Assembly (NCBI RefSeq): GCF_900107375.1
Contig: NZ_FNPT01000003.1
Location: forward strand, 1-64,000
DNA from: Lysobacter sp. yr284
GTDB taxonomy: Bacteria > Pseudomonadota > Gammaproteobacteria > Xanthomonadales > Xanthomonadaceae
Direction: 5' to 3'
Length of the DNA stretch: 64,000 nucleotides
The translations under genes and the position numbers were made by a program. This document shows, one piece after another, positions 34,523 through 42,545 of this stretch. The notes below the pieces were generated by a model. That model did no database searches. It saw only the letters and a list, made by a program, of their open reading frames with translations, and had not been told where the DNA came from. Every line of letters starts with the position of its first letter. Positions within the stretch are counted from its first letter, which is position 1.

Positions 34523-36319
34523 ATGTCCACCTCGTTCCCTCCCGACCGGCCGCTCGACGGCCGCGAACTCGCGCAAGCCCGATACGCCGAAGAGGCCGAA
34601 CCGCCCGCGGCGGGCCGCCGCCGTTTCATCGCCCAGGCCCTCGCCGCGGGCGCCGCGGCCGCATGGTGGCCCGCGTTCCGGGTCGAGGCGGCCGACTGCG
34701 CCGCCGCGCCGCCGGCGTTCCCCGCGCACATCGCGCTGTTCCAGCAGGCGTATCGCAACTGGTCCGGGGAAATCCAGATCGACCGGATGTGGACCTGCTC
34801 GCCGCGCGATCCCGGCGAAGTGGTGGACGTGGTCAACTGGGCCGCGCGCAACGGCTACCGGGTGCGGCCGCGCGGCATGACCCACAACTGGTCGCCGCTG
34901 AACCTGGCGCCGACGCAAGACTGCGACGACAAGATCGTGCTGCTCGACACCGTCGCCCATCTCAACCGCGTGCGCATCGACGCCGCCGCGCAGCCGGCGC
35001 GGGTGGTCGCCCAGGCCGGCGTGCGGATGCAGGACCTGCTCGCGCAACTGAAGCAGGCCGGCCTCGGCTTCGCCCACGCGCCGGCGCCGGGCGACCTGAC
35101 CCTGGGCGGCGTGCTCGCCATCGACGGCCACGGCACCGCGGTGCCGGCGCAGGGCGAGACCCGCCGCAGCGGCCACAGCTTCGGTTCGCTGAGCAACCTG
35201 GTGCTGGCGTTGACCGCGGTGGTGTGGGACCCGGGGCAGGGCGCCTATGCGCTGCGCACGTTCCGCCGCGACGAGGCCGATTGCGCGGCGTTCCTGGTCC
35301 ACCTGGGCCGCGCGCTCATCGTCGAGGCCACTTTGCAGGCCGGGGCCGACCAGCGCCTGCGCTGCCAGAGCTACGTCAACATCGCCGCCAGCGAACTGTT
35401 CGCGGCGCCGGGATCGGCGGGACGCACGTTCTCCGGTTTCCTCGACCGCTCGGGGCGGGTCGAGACCATCCACTTCCCGTTCACCGGCAATCCCTGGCTC
35501 AAGGTGTGGACGCCGACGCCGAACCTGCCGCCGCTGGTGCGCGAAGCCACCGCGCCGTTCAACTATCCCTTCTCTGACAGCATCTCGGCGGAGCTGGCCG
35601 CGCTGATCCGCGACATCAACCTGGGCGATGTCAGCCGCACGCCGGCGCTGGGCGCGCTGCAGTACACCCTGGTCGCCGCCGGACTGGTGTTCACCGCCGG
35701 CTTCGACCTGTGGGGCTGGTCGAGCGACCTGCTGCTGTACGTGAAGCCGACCACGCTGCGGGTCACCGCGAACGGGTATGCGGTGATCACCTCGCGCGCC
35801 AACGTGCAGCGGGTCGTGCACGAGTTTGTGAGCTACTACCAGGCGCGCGCCGAGGCGTATCGGGCGCAGGGCAAGTTCCCGGTCAACGGCCCGGTCGAGA
35901 TCCGGGTGACCGGCCTGGATCGCGCCGGCGACGTCGGCGTGGCCGGCGCGGTCGAACCGTTGCTGTCGGCGGCGCGGCCGGTGCGCGCGCGGCCGGAATG
36001 GGACTGCGCGGTGTGGCTGGACCTGCTGACCCTGCCGGGCACGCCGGAGATGGAGGCGTTCTACCGCGAGGTCGAACAGTGGGTGTTCGCCCGGTTCTCC
36101 GGCGACTACGCGCTGGCGCGGGTGGAATGGAGCAAGGGCTGGGGCTACGGCGCCGGCGGCGCCTGGAGCGATGCGGCGGTGATCGGGCAGGGCATCCCGC
36201 AGTCGCTGCGCTACGGCCAGCCGGCCGGGGCGGATTGGGACGCGGCGCGGGCGATCCTGAATCGCTACGACCCGGCGCGGGTCTATGCCTCGCCGTTGCT
36301 GGACCGGTTGCTGCCCTGA
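34523..36319 (+). CDS. Type II cholesterol oxidase-like FAD-dependent oxidase, Tat-exported
   Basis: A 598-residue flavoprotein of the vanillyl-alcohol oxidase fold. A twin-arginine motif GRRRFIAQAL (residues 31-40) and hydrophobic stretch to about 55 point to Tat export. The FAD-binding domain has RPRGMTHNWSPLNL, in which His121 is the likely covalent FAD attachment, and GDLTLGGVLAIDGHGTAVP. The C-terminal half resembles the cholesterol-oxidase substrate-binding domain. Family members oxidise 3-beta-hydroxysterols to enones with O2. CGGAG at 34511-34515 marks the ATG at 34523. It stands alone, but the lipid-type operon at 1341-7020 could act on related substrates. Another sterol-like alcohol is an alternative substrate. 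Confidence 0.85.
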   Translation: MSTSFPPDRPLDGRELAQARYAEEAEPPAAGRRRFIAQALAAGAAAAWWPAFRVEAADCAAAPPAFPAHIALFQQAYRNWSGEIQIDRMWTCSPRDPGEVVDVVNWAARNGYRVRPRGMTHNWSPLNLAPTQDCDDKIVLLDTVAHLNRVRIDAAAQPARVVAQAGVRMQDLLAQLKQAGLGFAHAPAPGDLTLGGVLAIDGHGTAVPAQGETRRSGHSFGSLSNLVLALTAVVWDPGQGAYALRTFRRDEADCAAFLVHLGRALIVEATLQAGADQRLRCQSYVNIAASELFAAPGSAGRTFSGFLDRSGRVETIHFPFTGNPWLKVWTPTPNLPPLVREATAPFNYPFSDSISAELAALIRDINLGDVSRTPALGALQYTLVAAGLVFTAGFDLWGWSSDLLLYVKPTTLRVTANGYAVITSRANVQRVVHEFVSYYQARAEAYRAQGKFPVNGPVEIRVTGLDRAGDVGVAGAVEPLLSAARPVRARPEWDCAVWLDLLTLPGTPEMEAFYREVEQWVFARFSGDYALARVEWSKGWGYGAGGAWSDAAVIGQGIPQSLRYGQPAGADWDAARAILNRYDPARVYASPLLDRLLP

Positions 36320-36342
36320 GTCTGCGCGACGGCCCGATGGAG

Positions 36343-36426
36343 TGTGGGAGGGCTTTGTCGCCCGATGCCTTTCTTTCGGATGAGGCGACCTGAGCGGAAG
36401 GCATCGGGCCTGAAGGCCCTCCCACA
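36343..36426. repeat. Family B palindromic repeat, copy 4
   Basis: TGTGGGAGGGCTTTGTCGCC at 36343 pairs with GGCCTGAAGGCCCTCCCACA ending at 36426, with inner stems CCGATGCCTTTC / GGAAGGCATCGG. It lies directly after the flavoprotein stop, where it may also stop or protect transcripts. Confidence 0.75.
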
Positions 36427-36694
36427 GAGCAGGCCCGGCTGAGGCCTGCGGCCGCAGACCAGGCGCCGGACCGTCGCGGCCCGGCGCTGCTGCCAGCCGG
36501 CGTCGCGGCGCCGCTGCTGCGCAACATTTCGCGCCGCTGCGCGCCCGAATGCCGCAGGTCCGCACCGGCGGCAAGCCAACCTCAGCAAAACAAACACTTA
36601 GCTTCGGCACATCGCCCCGGCTGCACCGGGAGCGTGCCTAACACAGCCATGTTGCTGCGCCGCGTCATGCAACCGGCGGCGAGGTCGTGCTTAA

Positions 36695-36780
36695 TTTAGA
36701 TCGATCCAATGTGGGGATTGGATGCACTAGGACCGTCCTTGGGGAAGGTCCTGAGCCGTGGGCTTAGATCGATAGAAAAG
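36695..36780 (+). promoter_or_regulatory. Two ATCGAT operator-like boxes upstream of the first TonB receptor
   Basis: TTTAGATCGATCCAAT at 36695-36710 is a 16-base near-palindrome. A second box, TTAGATCGATAGAAAAG, lies at 36764-36780. The first is identical over 15 bases to the box before the second receptor gene (45024). Their even-length symmetric form with a central CG suits LacI-type repressors. Between them AGGACC and GGTCCT (36729-36752) could form a six-base stem. No clear -35/-10 pair is visible here. Confidence 0.55.
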
Positions 36781-36851
36781 TTCGCAACACGGATTTCGGG
36801 GCCAGGGACGGGCCGTCATTGCAGTCCAATTCCATGGGGAGCACCGCCACG

Positions 36852-39785
36852 ATGAATCATTCCAACCTCAGACGCAGCGCACTGGCCTGCGCCCTGCTGT
36901 CGGTCCTGTGCGCGCCGGTCGCCGCGCAGGCCCAGTCCGCCGCCGCGGCGCCCGACGGGGCCGGCGCCGGGCAGGCCGACGCCGCCCAGGCCGGCGGCGC
37001 CGACGCCGCCCAGGCCAGCGCCGGCCGCAAGCCCACCGAGATCGACAAGGTCACCGTCACCGGTTCGCGCATCAAGCGCGCCGAGATCGAAGGCCCGGCG
37101 CCGGTGTTCACCATCACCGCCGCGCAGATCGAGAAGGAAGGCTTCAACACCGTCTACGACGCGCTGACCACCCTGACCGAAGCCATGGGCACGGTCGAAT
37201 CCGACATCGCCTGGGGCCAGCACACCGTCAACGCCAGCCCGCTGAACCTGCGCAACATGGGCCCGGGCCGCAGCCTGCTGCTGATCAACGGCCGTCGCGT
37301 GGTCGACTACCCGCTGCCGTACCAGGGCAAGAGCAACTTCGCCAACTACAACAACATCCCCACCGCGATCGTCGAGCGGATCGAGGTGCTCGCCAGCGGC
37401 GCGTCGGCCATCTACGGCTCCGACGCGGTGGCCGGCGTGATCAACGTCATCCTCAAGAAGGAATACCAGGGCGACCAGGTCAAGGTCCGCGGCGGCACCT
37501 CCACCCGCGGCGGGCGCGACGCGCTCGACCTGTCCTGGGCCGGCGGCCGCAGCGGCGACAACTGGAGCGTCACCTACGCCCTGCAGTACTTCAAGCGCGA
37601 AGCGCTGCCGGCCGGCCAGCGCGAATTCATGGACTCGGACTTCGACGCGCCGCCGCTGTCGCTCAATCCGCAGGACCGCGCCGTCGGCATCCTGCCCTCG
37701 GTCGGCATCCGCATGCTCAACGCCGGCACCGGCCAGCGGTTGATGCCGCCGGCCGGCGCCTGCGACCAATACAGCGGCGAGTTCTTCCTGCAGAACCGCC
37801 GCACCTTCAACCGCAACACCGGCGCCATCACCGACACCGGCTGGCAGTGCGGGCAGAGCGCGGTGTTCCAGCACTGGACCCTGCGCAACGGCAGCGAGGA
37901 CCGCTCCGGCTACCTGTACGGCAACTACGACTTCGACAACGGCATGAAGGGCTGGGCCAGCGTCGGCGTGTGGTCCTCGCGCGGCGAGAACATGACTTTC
38001 ATGCCGGGCTGGAGCTCCAACGGCACCTACCACGACGTCGGCCTCAATGCCGACCTCGACCTGGCCAAGAACTTCACCCCGCAGGAAATCGGCGGCGCCA
38101 AGAACGGCCAAACCCGCTCCGACGAGTTGTCGTGGGACGTCGCGGTCGGCCTGAGCGGCAAGTTCGGCGAGCGTTTCGACTGGGACTTCAGCGTCGGCCG
38201 CGCCGAGTACCGGGTCGACGAGAAATTCCCGGCGATCCTGATCGCCGAAGGCGACCGCTTCTTCCTCGGCCCGAACCGCGACCGCCTCGACCAGAACCGG
38301 TTCTGGAATCCGATCTCGCCGCAGGACTACGCCTCGATCAGCACCCGCGGCAAGAACCACGCGCAGTCGTGGCTGAGCTCGGCCAACTTCATCGTCAGCG
38401 GCGACCTGTTCGAAGGCTGGGCCGGGCCGATCGGCTTCGCCGGCCAGCTGGAAGCGGCCAAGCAGGGCTACCGCCTGGCGCCGGACGCCAACACCCTCGG
38501 CGACGACCGCCTGTACGACCAGACCGCCAACCTCGACCGCGGTTCGGGCTCGCGCAACCACTACGCCGCCGGCGTCGAGTTCAAGATCCCGCTGCACCGC
38601 ACCCTGACCGCGTCGGTCGCCGGCCGCTACGACAAGTACGACGCGGTCTCCGGCGACGCGGCCACCACCTACAACGCCGGCCTGGAATGGCGGCCGTTCT
38701 CCAACCTGCTGCTGCGCGGCACCTACGCCACCAGCTTCCGCGCGCCGGACATGCACTTCGTCTACGCGACCCCGAGCACCTCGGTGGCCGACCAGACCGA
38801 CTACCTGGGTTGCCTGAGCGCGGGCCAGCAGGGCAACTGCACCTGGGACGCCGGCTTCAAGGTCGAGGACGCGCAGATCGCCCGCGAAGGCACGCCGGAC
38901 CTCAAGTACGAAACCGGCAAGTCGTGGACGGTGGGTTTCGTCTGGGACATCGCCGACGGCCTGTCGGTGTCGACCGACTACTGGCGGATCGAGCTGGAAG
39001 ACGAGATCGACGACATCGGCGCCAACGACGTGCTGCTCGACGAGGCGTACTGCCTGACCGGCAAGACCCCGACCGGCGAGCCGCGCATCGGCGCGCCCAG
39101 CGCCGACCGCTGCCGCCTGCAGATCGGCCGGGTCACCCGCGGGCCCGATCCGGACGGCGCCGGCCCCTTGCTCGGCGCGGTCACCGACATCCGCACCGGC
39201 CCGATCAACCGCGCCGCGCGCAACGTCGAAGGCCTCGACGCCTCGCTCAAGTACCGCCTCAACACCCAGCGCTGGGGCGACTTCAGCTTCGGCCTGAACT
39301 ACACCAACCTGCTCAAGCTGGAAACCCGCACCGACACCAGCGAACAGATGCAGGACAAGCGCACCGACGAGCCGCGCAGCAAGTTCCGCGGCAGCGTGAA
39401 CTGGCAGAAGGAGCGCTGGAACGCCACCGTCTACGCCGACCGCGTCGGCAGCGTGCCGAGCGTGCGCTTCCGCGGCTGCCGCAGCTTCGCCGACGGCTAC
39501 GCGCCGAACTCGGACAACTGCGTGGACACCGATCCGGCCAGCCCGACCTTCGGCCAGCAGACGCAGAAGTACTGGGGCCGGGTCGGGCCGGCGATCACCT
39601 GGAACGTCAGCGCCGGCTACCGCATCACCGACAACGCCAAGGTCAACGTCTACGTCAGCAACCTGTTCGACGAGGTCAACGAAGACAAGGACCCGTACAA
39701 GCGCGACTTCGCCTTCATCGCCGACCGCATCTTCAGCCCGGTCGGCCGCGAGATCGCGGTGGAGTACGTGCTGGACTTCAAGTAA
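36852..39785 (+). CDS. TonB-dependent receptor of the glycan-utilisation locus
   Basis: A 977-residue outer-membrane receptor. A signal peptide (MNHSNLRRSALACALLSVLC..AQAQ, about 30 residues) is followed by a Gly/Ala-rich spacer, then the xanthomonad-type KVTVTGSRIKRAEIEGPAP and a plug with SPLNLRNMGPGRSLLLINGR and GSDAVAGVINVIL. The C-terminal barrel closes with GREIAVEYVLDFK, ending in Phe-Lys rather than Phe. The ATG at 36852 follows GGGGAG at 10 bases; an in-frame ATG at 36834 has none. It should import oligosaccharides using TonB energy. It is paralogous to the receptor at 45155, and the GH92 gene follows after 70 bases. Confidence 0.92.
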   Translation: MNHSNLRRSALACALLSVLCAPVAAQAQSAAAAPDGAGAGQADAAQAGGADAAQASAGRKPTEIDKVTVTGSRIKRAEIEGPAPVFTITAAQIEKEGFNTVYDALTTLTEAMGTVESDIAWGQHTVNASPLNLRNMGPGRSLLLINGRRVVDYPLPYQGKSNFANYNNIPTAIVERIEVLASGASAIYGSDAVAGVINVILKKEYQGDQVKVRGGTSTRGGRDALDLSWAGGRSGDNWSVTYALQYFKREALPAGQREFMDSDFDAPPLSLNPQDRAVGILPSVGIRMLNAGTGQRLMPPAGACDQYSGEFFLQNRRTFNRNTGAITDTGWQCGQSAVFQHWTLRNGSEDRSGYLYGNYDFDNGMKGWASVGVWSSRGENMTFMPGWSSNGTYHDVGLNADLDLAKNFTPQEIGGAKNGQTRSDELSWDVAVGLSGKFGERFDWDFSVGRAEYRVDEKFPAILIAEGDRFFLGPNRDRLDQNRFWNPISPQDYASISTRGKNHAQSWLSSANFIVSGDLFEGWAGPIGFAGQLEAAKQGYRLAPDANTLGDDRLYDQTANLDRGSGSRNHYAAGVEFKIPLHRTLTASVAGRYDKYDAVSGDAATTYNAGLEWRPFSNLLLRGTYATSFRAPDMHFVYATPSTSVADQTDYLGCLSAGQQGNCTWDAGFKVEDAQIAREGTPDLKYETGKSWTVGFVWDIADGLSVSTDYWRIELEDEIDDIGANDVLLDEAYCLTGKTPTGEPRIGAPSADRCRLQIGRVTRGPDPDGAGPLLGAVTDIRTGPINRAARNVEGLDASLKYRLNTQRWGDFSFGLNYTNLLKLETRTDTSEQMQDKRTDEPRSKFRGSVNWQKERWNATVYADRVGSVPSVRFRGCRSFADGYAPNSDNCVDTDPASPTFGQQTQKYWGRVGPAITWNVSAGYRITDNAKVNVYVSNLFDEVNEDKDPYKRDFAFIADRIFSPVGREIAVEYVLDFK

Positions 39786-39855
39786 CGCAACCCGCGGCCG
39801 CGGCGGCGCCACGCCGCCGCGGCTCCATCTTCCGTTCACGAGGAACACCCCCACG

Positions 39856-42333
39856 ATGGCTCGCACACCGGTTCGGCACAGGCGCTTTTCGGTTTTCCCG
39901 GCGGCAGCGACGCTGCGGCCCCTGGCCGCCGCGGTGTGCCTGACCTTGATGGCGGGCGCCGCGGGCGCGGCCGCGCCGGCGTCGACCGACCCGGTGCGCG
40001 AAGTCAACACCTTCATCGGCAGCAAGGACGACGGCAACACCTTCCCCGGCGCCTCGGCGCCGTTCGGCCTGATCCAGGTCAGCCCGATCGGCGAGCACTA
40101 CACCGGCTGGCGCTACGACGATCCCAAGATCCGCGGCTTCGGCCATTCCTTCATTTCCGGCGCCGGTTGCTGGGAGCAGGGCGGCCAGTTGTCGGTGCTG
40201 CCGACCACCGGCGACATCGGCGAAGGCAAGCGCTTCGACACCAAGCAGCCGAAGTCCTTCGACCACAAGCTGTACGGCTCGGCCTACAGCCACGACGGCG
40301 AAGTCGGCGAGGCGGGCTATTACAAGGTGCGCCTGACCGGCGAAGCCGCCGGCCCGATCGAGGCCGAAGCCACCGCGCTGACCCGCGCGGCGGCCGAACG
40401 CTACACCTTCCCGGTCGGGGCCAGGCAGGGCACGATCCTGGTCAACACCGGCCAGGCCAACGAGCGCCACCTGGTCGTCGGCAGCACCGTCGAGGTGGTC
40501 GGCGACCGCGCGGTCGAAGGCCGCATCACCACCAAGAGCTTCTGCGGCGGCCAGCAGTACACCACCTGGTTCCGCATGGAGTTCGACCGTCCCTTCGCCA
40601 GCCACGGCACCTGGGACGAGACCGGCGGCCATCCCGGCGGCCAGTCGAGCATGCAGGGCGACACCCGCCCGCACGGCGCGTGGTTCACCTTCGACACCGC
40701 CAAGGGCCGCGCGGTGACCGCGGTCAGCGCGATCTCGCACGTCGACCTGGAAGGCGCGCGCCGCAACCTGCGCGAGGAAGGCAGCCGCGGCGGCAAGCCG
40801 CTGGCGTTCGAGGCGATGCGCAAGCAGGCCCAGGACGCGTGGCGCAAGGAACTGAACTCGGTGCGCGTGACCGGCGGCAGCGACGACGACCGCACCGTGT
40901 TCTACACCGCGCTCTACCACTCGCTGTTGCAGCCGCTGACCGGCAGCGACAGCGACGGGCGCTATCGCGGTTACGACACCCAGATCCACAAGGCCGAGGG
41001 CTGGACGTACTACGAGTATTTCTCGCTGTGGGACACCTACCGCTCGCAGAACCAGTTGCTGGCGATGCTGCGGCCGCAGCGCGCGCGCGACATCGGCCAG
41101 TCGCTGCTGAAGATCCACGAGCAAAACGGCTGGCTGCCGCGCTGGGGCTACGCCAACTTCGACAGCAACGTGATGACCGGCGATCCGGTCACGCCGTTCA
41201 TGGTCGACCTGTGGCGCTTCGGCGCGCTGGAAGGCCGCGAGCAGCAGGCCTACGCCGCGCTGCGCGAGAACGCCTACGGCATTCCGGGGCCGCTGGTGCG
41301 CAGCCAGGGCCGCGCCGGCAATCCGAGCTACCTCAAGGACGGTTTCGTCCAGTACGACCGCGCGTTCCCGGCCAAGAGCATGGACGTGGACCCGCATCAC
41401 GGCGGCTCGTCCACACTGGAATACGCGCTCGGCGATTGCGCGCTGTCGCAGATGGCGCAGGCGCTGGGCAAGAACGACGATGCCGCGACCCTGCGCGAGC
41501 GCGGCCGCAACTGGACCAAGGTTTGGGACAAGGACGCGGCCGATCCGGAACTGGGCTTCCGCGGTTTTCCGCGTCCGCGCATCGACGGCGGCGCGTTCTA
41601 TTCGGAGACCGACGGCAGCTACAGCCCGCGTTCGCACCACGGTTTCCACGAAGGCACCGCCTGGCAGTACCAGTGGCTGACCCAGCAGGACGTGCCCGGC
41701 GTGGTCGCGGCGATGGGCGGCGCCGAGCAGGCCGGCAAGCGCCTGGACGCGTTCTTCGCCTTCGATGCGCTGCTGGCCGACCCGGCCAATGCGGCGCGCA
41801 AGCAGTGGGTGGTCGGGCCGTACAGCTACTACAACCAGTACCGCTACAACCCCAACAACGAACCCGACCTGCACAGCCCGTGGATGTACACGCTGATCGG
41901 CCAGCCGTGGAAGACCGCGACCGTGCTGCGCGCGGCGCAGACGTTGTTCACCAACGCGCCCAACGGCGTCACCGGCAACGACGACCTCGGCACCATGTCG
42001 GCCTGGTACCTGTTCAGCGCGATCGGCCTGTACCCGGCGGTGCCGGGCACCGGCGAACTGCTGCTGCACGCGCCGCGCTTCGAGCAGGTCGAGATGGACC
42101 TGGGCAACGGCAAGACCCTGCGCATCCAGGCGCCGGGCGCGAACGGGCAGGGCGTGCAGTACGTGCGCGGCGCCAGCTTCGACGGCAAGGCCCAGGACAA
42201 GGTCTGGCTGGACTGGAGCGCGCTGCGCGGCGGCGGCACGCTGCGCTTCGAACTCGGCAAGGAACCGGCTGCGGGCGGGTGGGGCACGCAGGCCGCGGCC
42301 TTGCCGGTGTCCGCCTGCGCGGCGCCTAAGTGA
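39856..42333 (+). CDS. GH92 alpha-mannosidase, exported
   Basis: An 825-residue exported protein with a leader cut near residue 38 (..GAAGAAAP). Family GH92 marks are VNTFIGSKDDGNTFPGASAPFG at the N-terminus, the general acid E599 in GFHEGTAWQYQW, and the calcium-bound base region GNDDLGTMSAWYLFSAIGLYP with D709-D710. These calcium-dependent inverting enzymes remove alpha-1,2 or related mannose from high-mannose N-glycans. The gene lies 70 bases after the receptor gene, so both are probably co-transcribed. Linkage preference cannot be read. Its frame is very GC-rich but coherent from end to end. Confidence 0.92.
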   Translation: MARTPVRHRRFSVFPAAATLRPLAAAVCLTLMAGAAGAAAPASTDPVREVNTFIGSKDDGNTFPGASAPFGLIQVSPIGEHYTGWRYDDPKIRGFGHSFISGAGCWEQGGQLSVLPTTGDIGEGKRFDTKQPKSFDHKLYGSAYSHDGEVGEAGYYKVRLTGEAAGPIEAEATALTRAAAERYTFPVGARQGTILVNTGQANERHLVVGSTVEVVGDRAVEGRITTKSFCGGQQYTTWFRMEFDRPFASHGTWDETGGHPGGQSSMQGDTRPHGAWFTFDTAKGRAVTAVSAISHVDLEGARRNLREEGSRGGKPLAFEAMRKQAQDAWRKELNSVRVTGGSDDDRTVFYTALYHSLLQPLTGSDSDGRYRGYDTQIHKAEGWTYYEYFSLWDTYRSQNQLLAMLRPQRARDIGQSLLKIHEQNGWLPRWGYANFDSNVMTGDPVTPFMVDLWRFGALEGREQQAYAALRENAYGIPGPLVRSQGRAGNPSYLKDGFVQYDRAFPAKSMDVDPHHGGSSTLEYALGDCALSQMAQALGKNDDAATLRERGRNWTKVWDKDAADPELGFRGFPRPRIDGGAFYSETDGSYSPRSHHGFHEGTAWQYQWLTQQDVPGVVAAMGGAEQAGKRLDAFFAFDALLADPANAARKQWVVGPYSYYNQYRYNPNNEPDLHSPWMYTLIGQPWKTATVLRAAQTLFTNAPNGVTGNDDLGTMSAWYLFSAIGLYPAVPGTGELLLHAPRFEQVEMDLGNGKTLRIQAPGANGQGVQYVRGASFDGKAQDKVWLDWSALRGGGTLRFELGKEPAAGGWGTQAAALPVSACAAPK

Positions 42334-42375
42334 ATCGATCGCGATGAAGCCCCGGATCGCCGACGTCCCTGACCG

Positions 42376-42512
42376 CCGTCATTCCCGCGAACGCGGGAAT
42401 CCAGGGCTTCACCGCGACACCGCCCCACCGCCGTTGCGGGAGGGACTTCAGTCCCGACGCTTTTGTCCCAGCGCCGATCGGACAGCGTCGGGGCGCAGGC
42501 CCCTGCCGCAAC
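42376..42512. repeat. Adjacent family A and family B repeats
   Basis: A family A element (CCGTCATTCCCGCGAACGCGGGAATCCAGGGCTTCACCGCGACA) covers 42376-42420, with ATTCCCGCG/CGCGGGAAT forming its hairpin. A family B element starts at 42433 (GTTGCGGGAGGGACTTCAGT) and closes at 42512 with GCCCCTGCCGCAAC. They fill most of the 212-base gap between the GH92 and GH20 genes. Confidence 0.75.
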
Positions 42513-42545
42513 AAACCGCCGAAGCCATCGAAGGTTGAGCGCACG

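Noticed and set aside
36816-40040. A 1074-codon antisense frame over the first TonB receptor
   Set aside because: It is the same codon-bias shadow: no motif, and it overlaps a receptor with clear homology.
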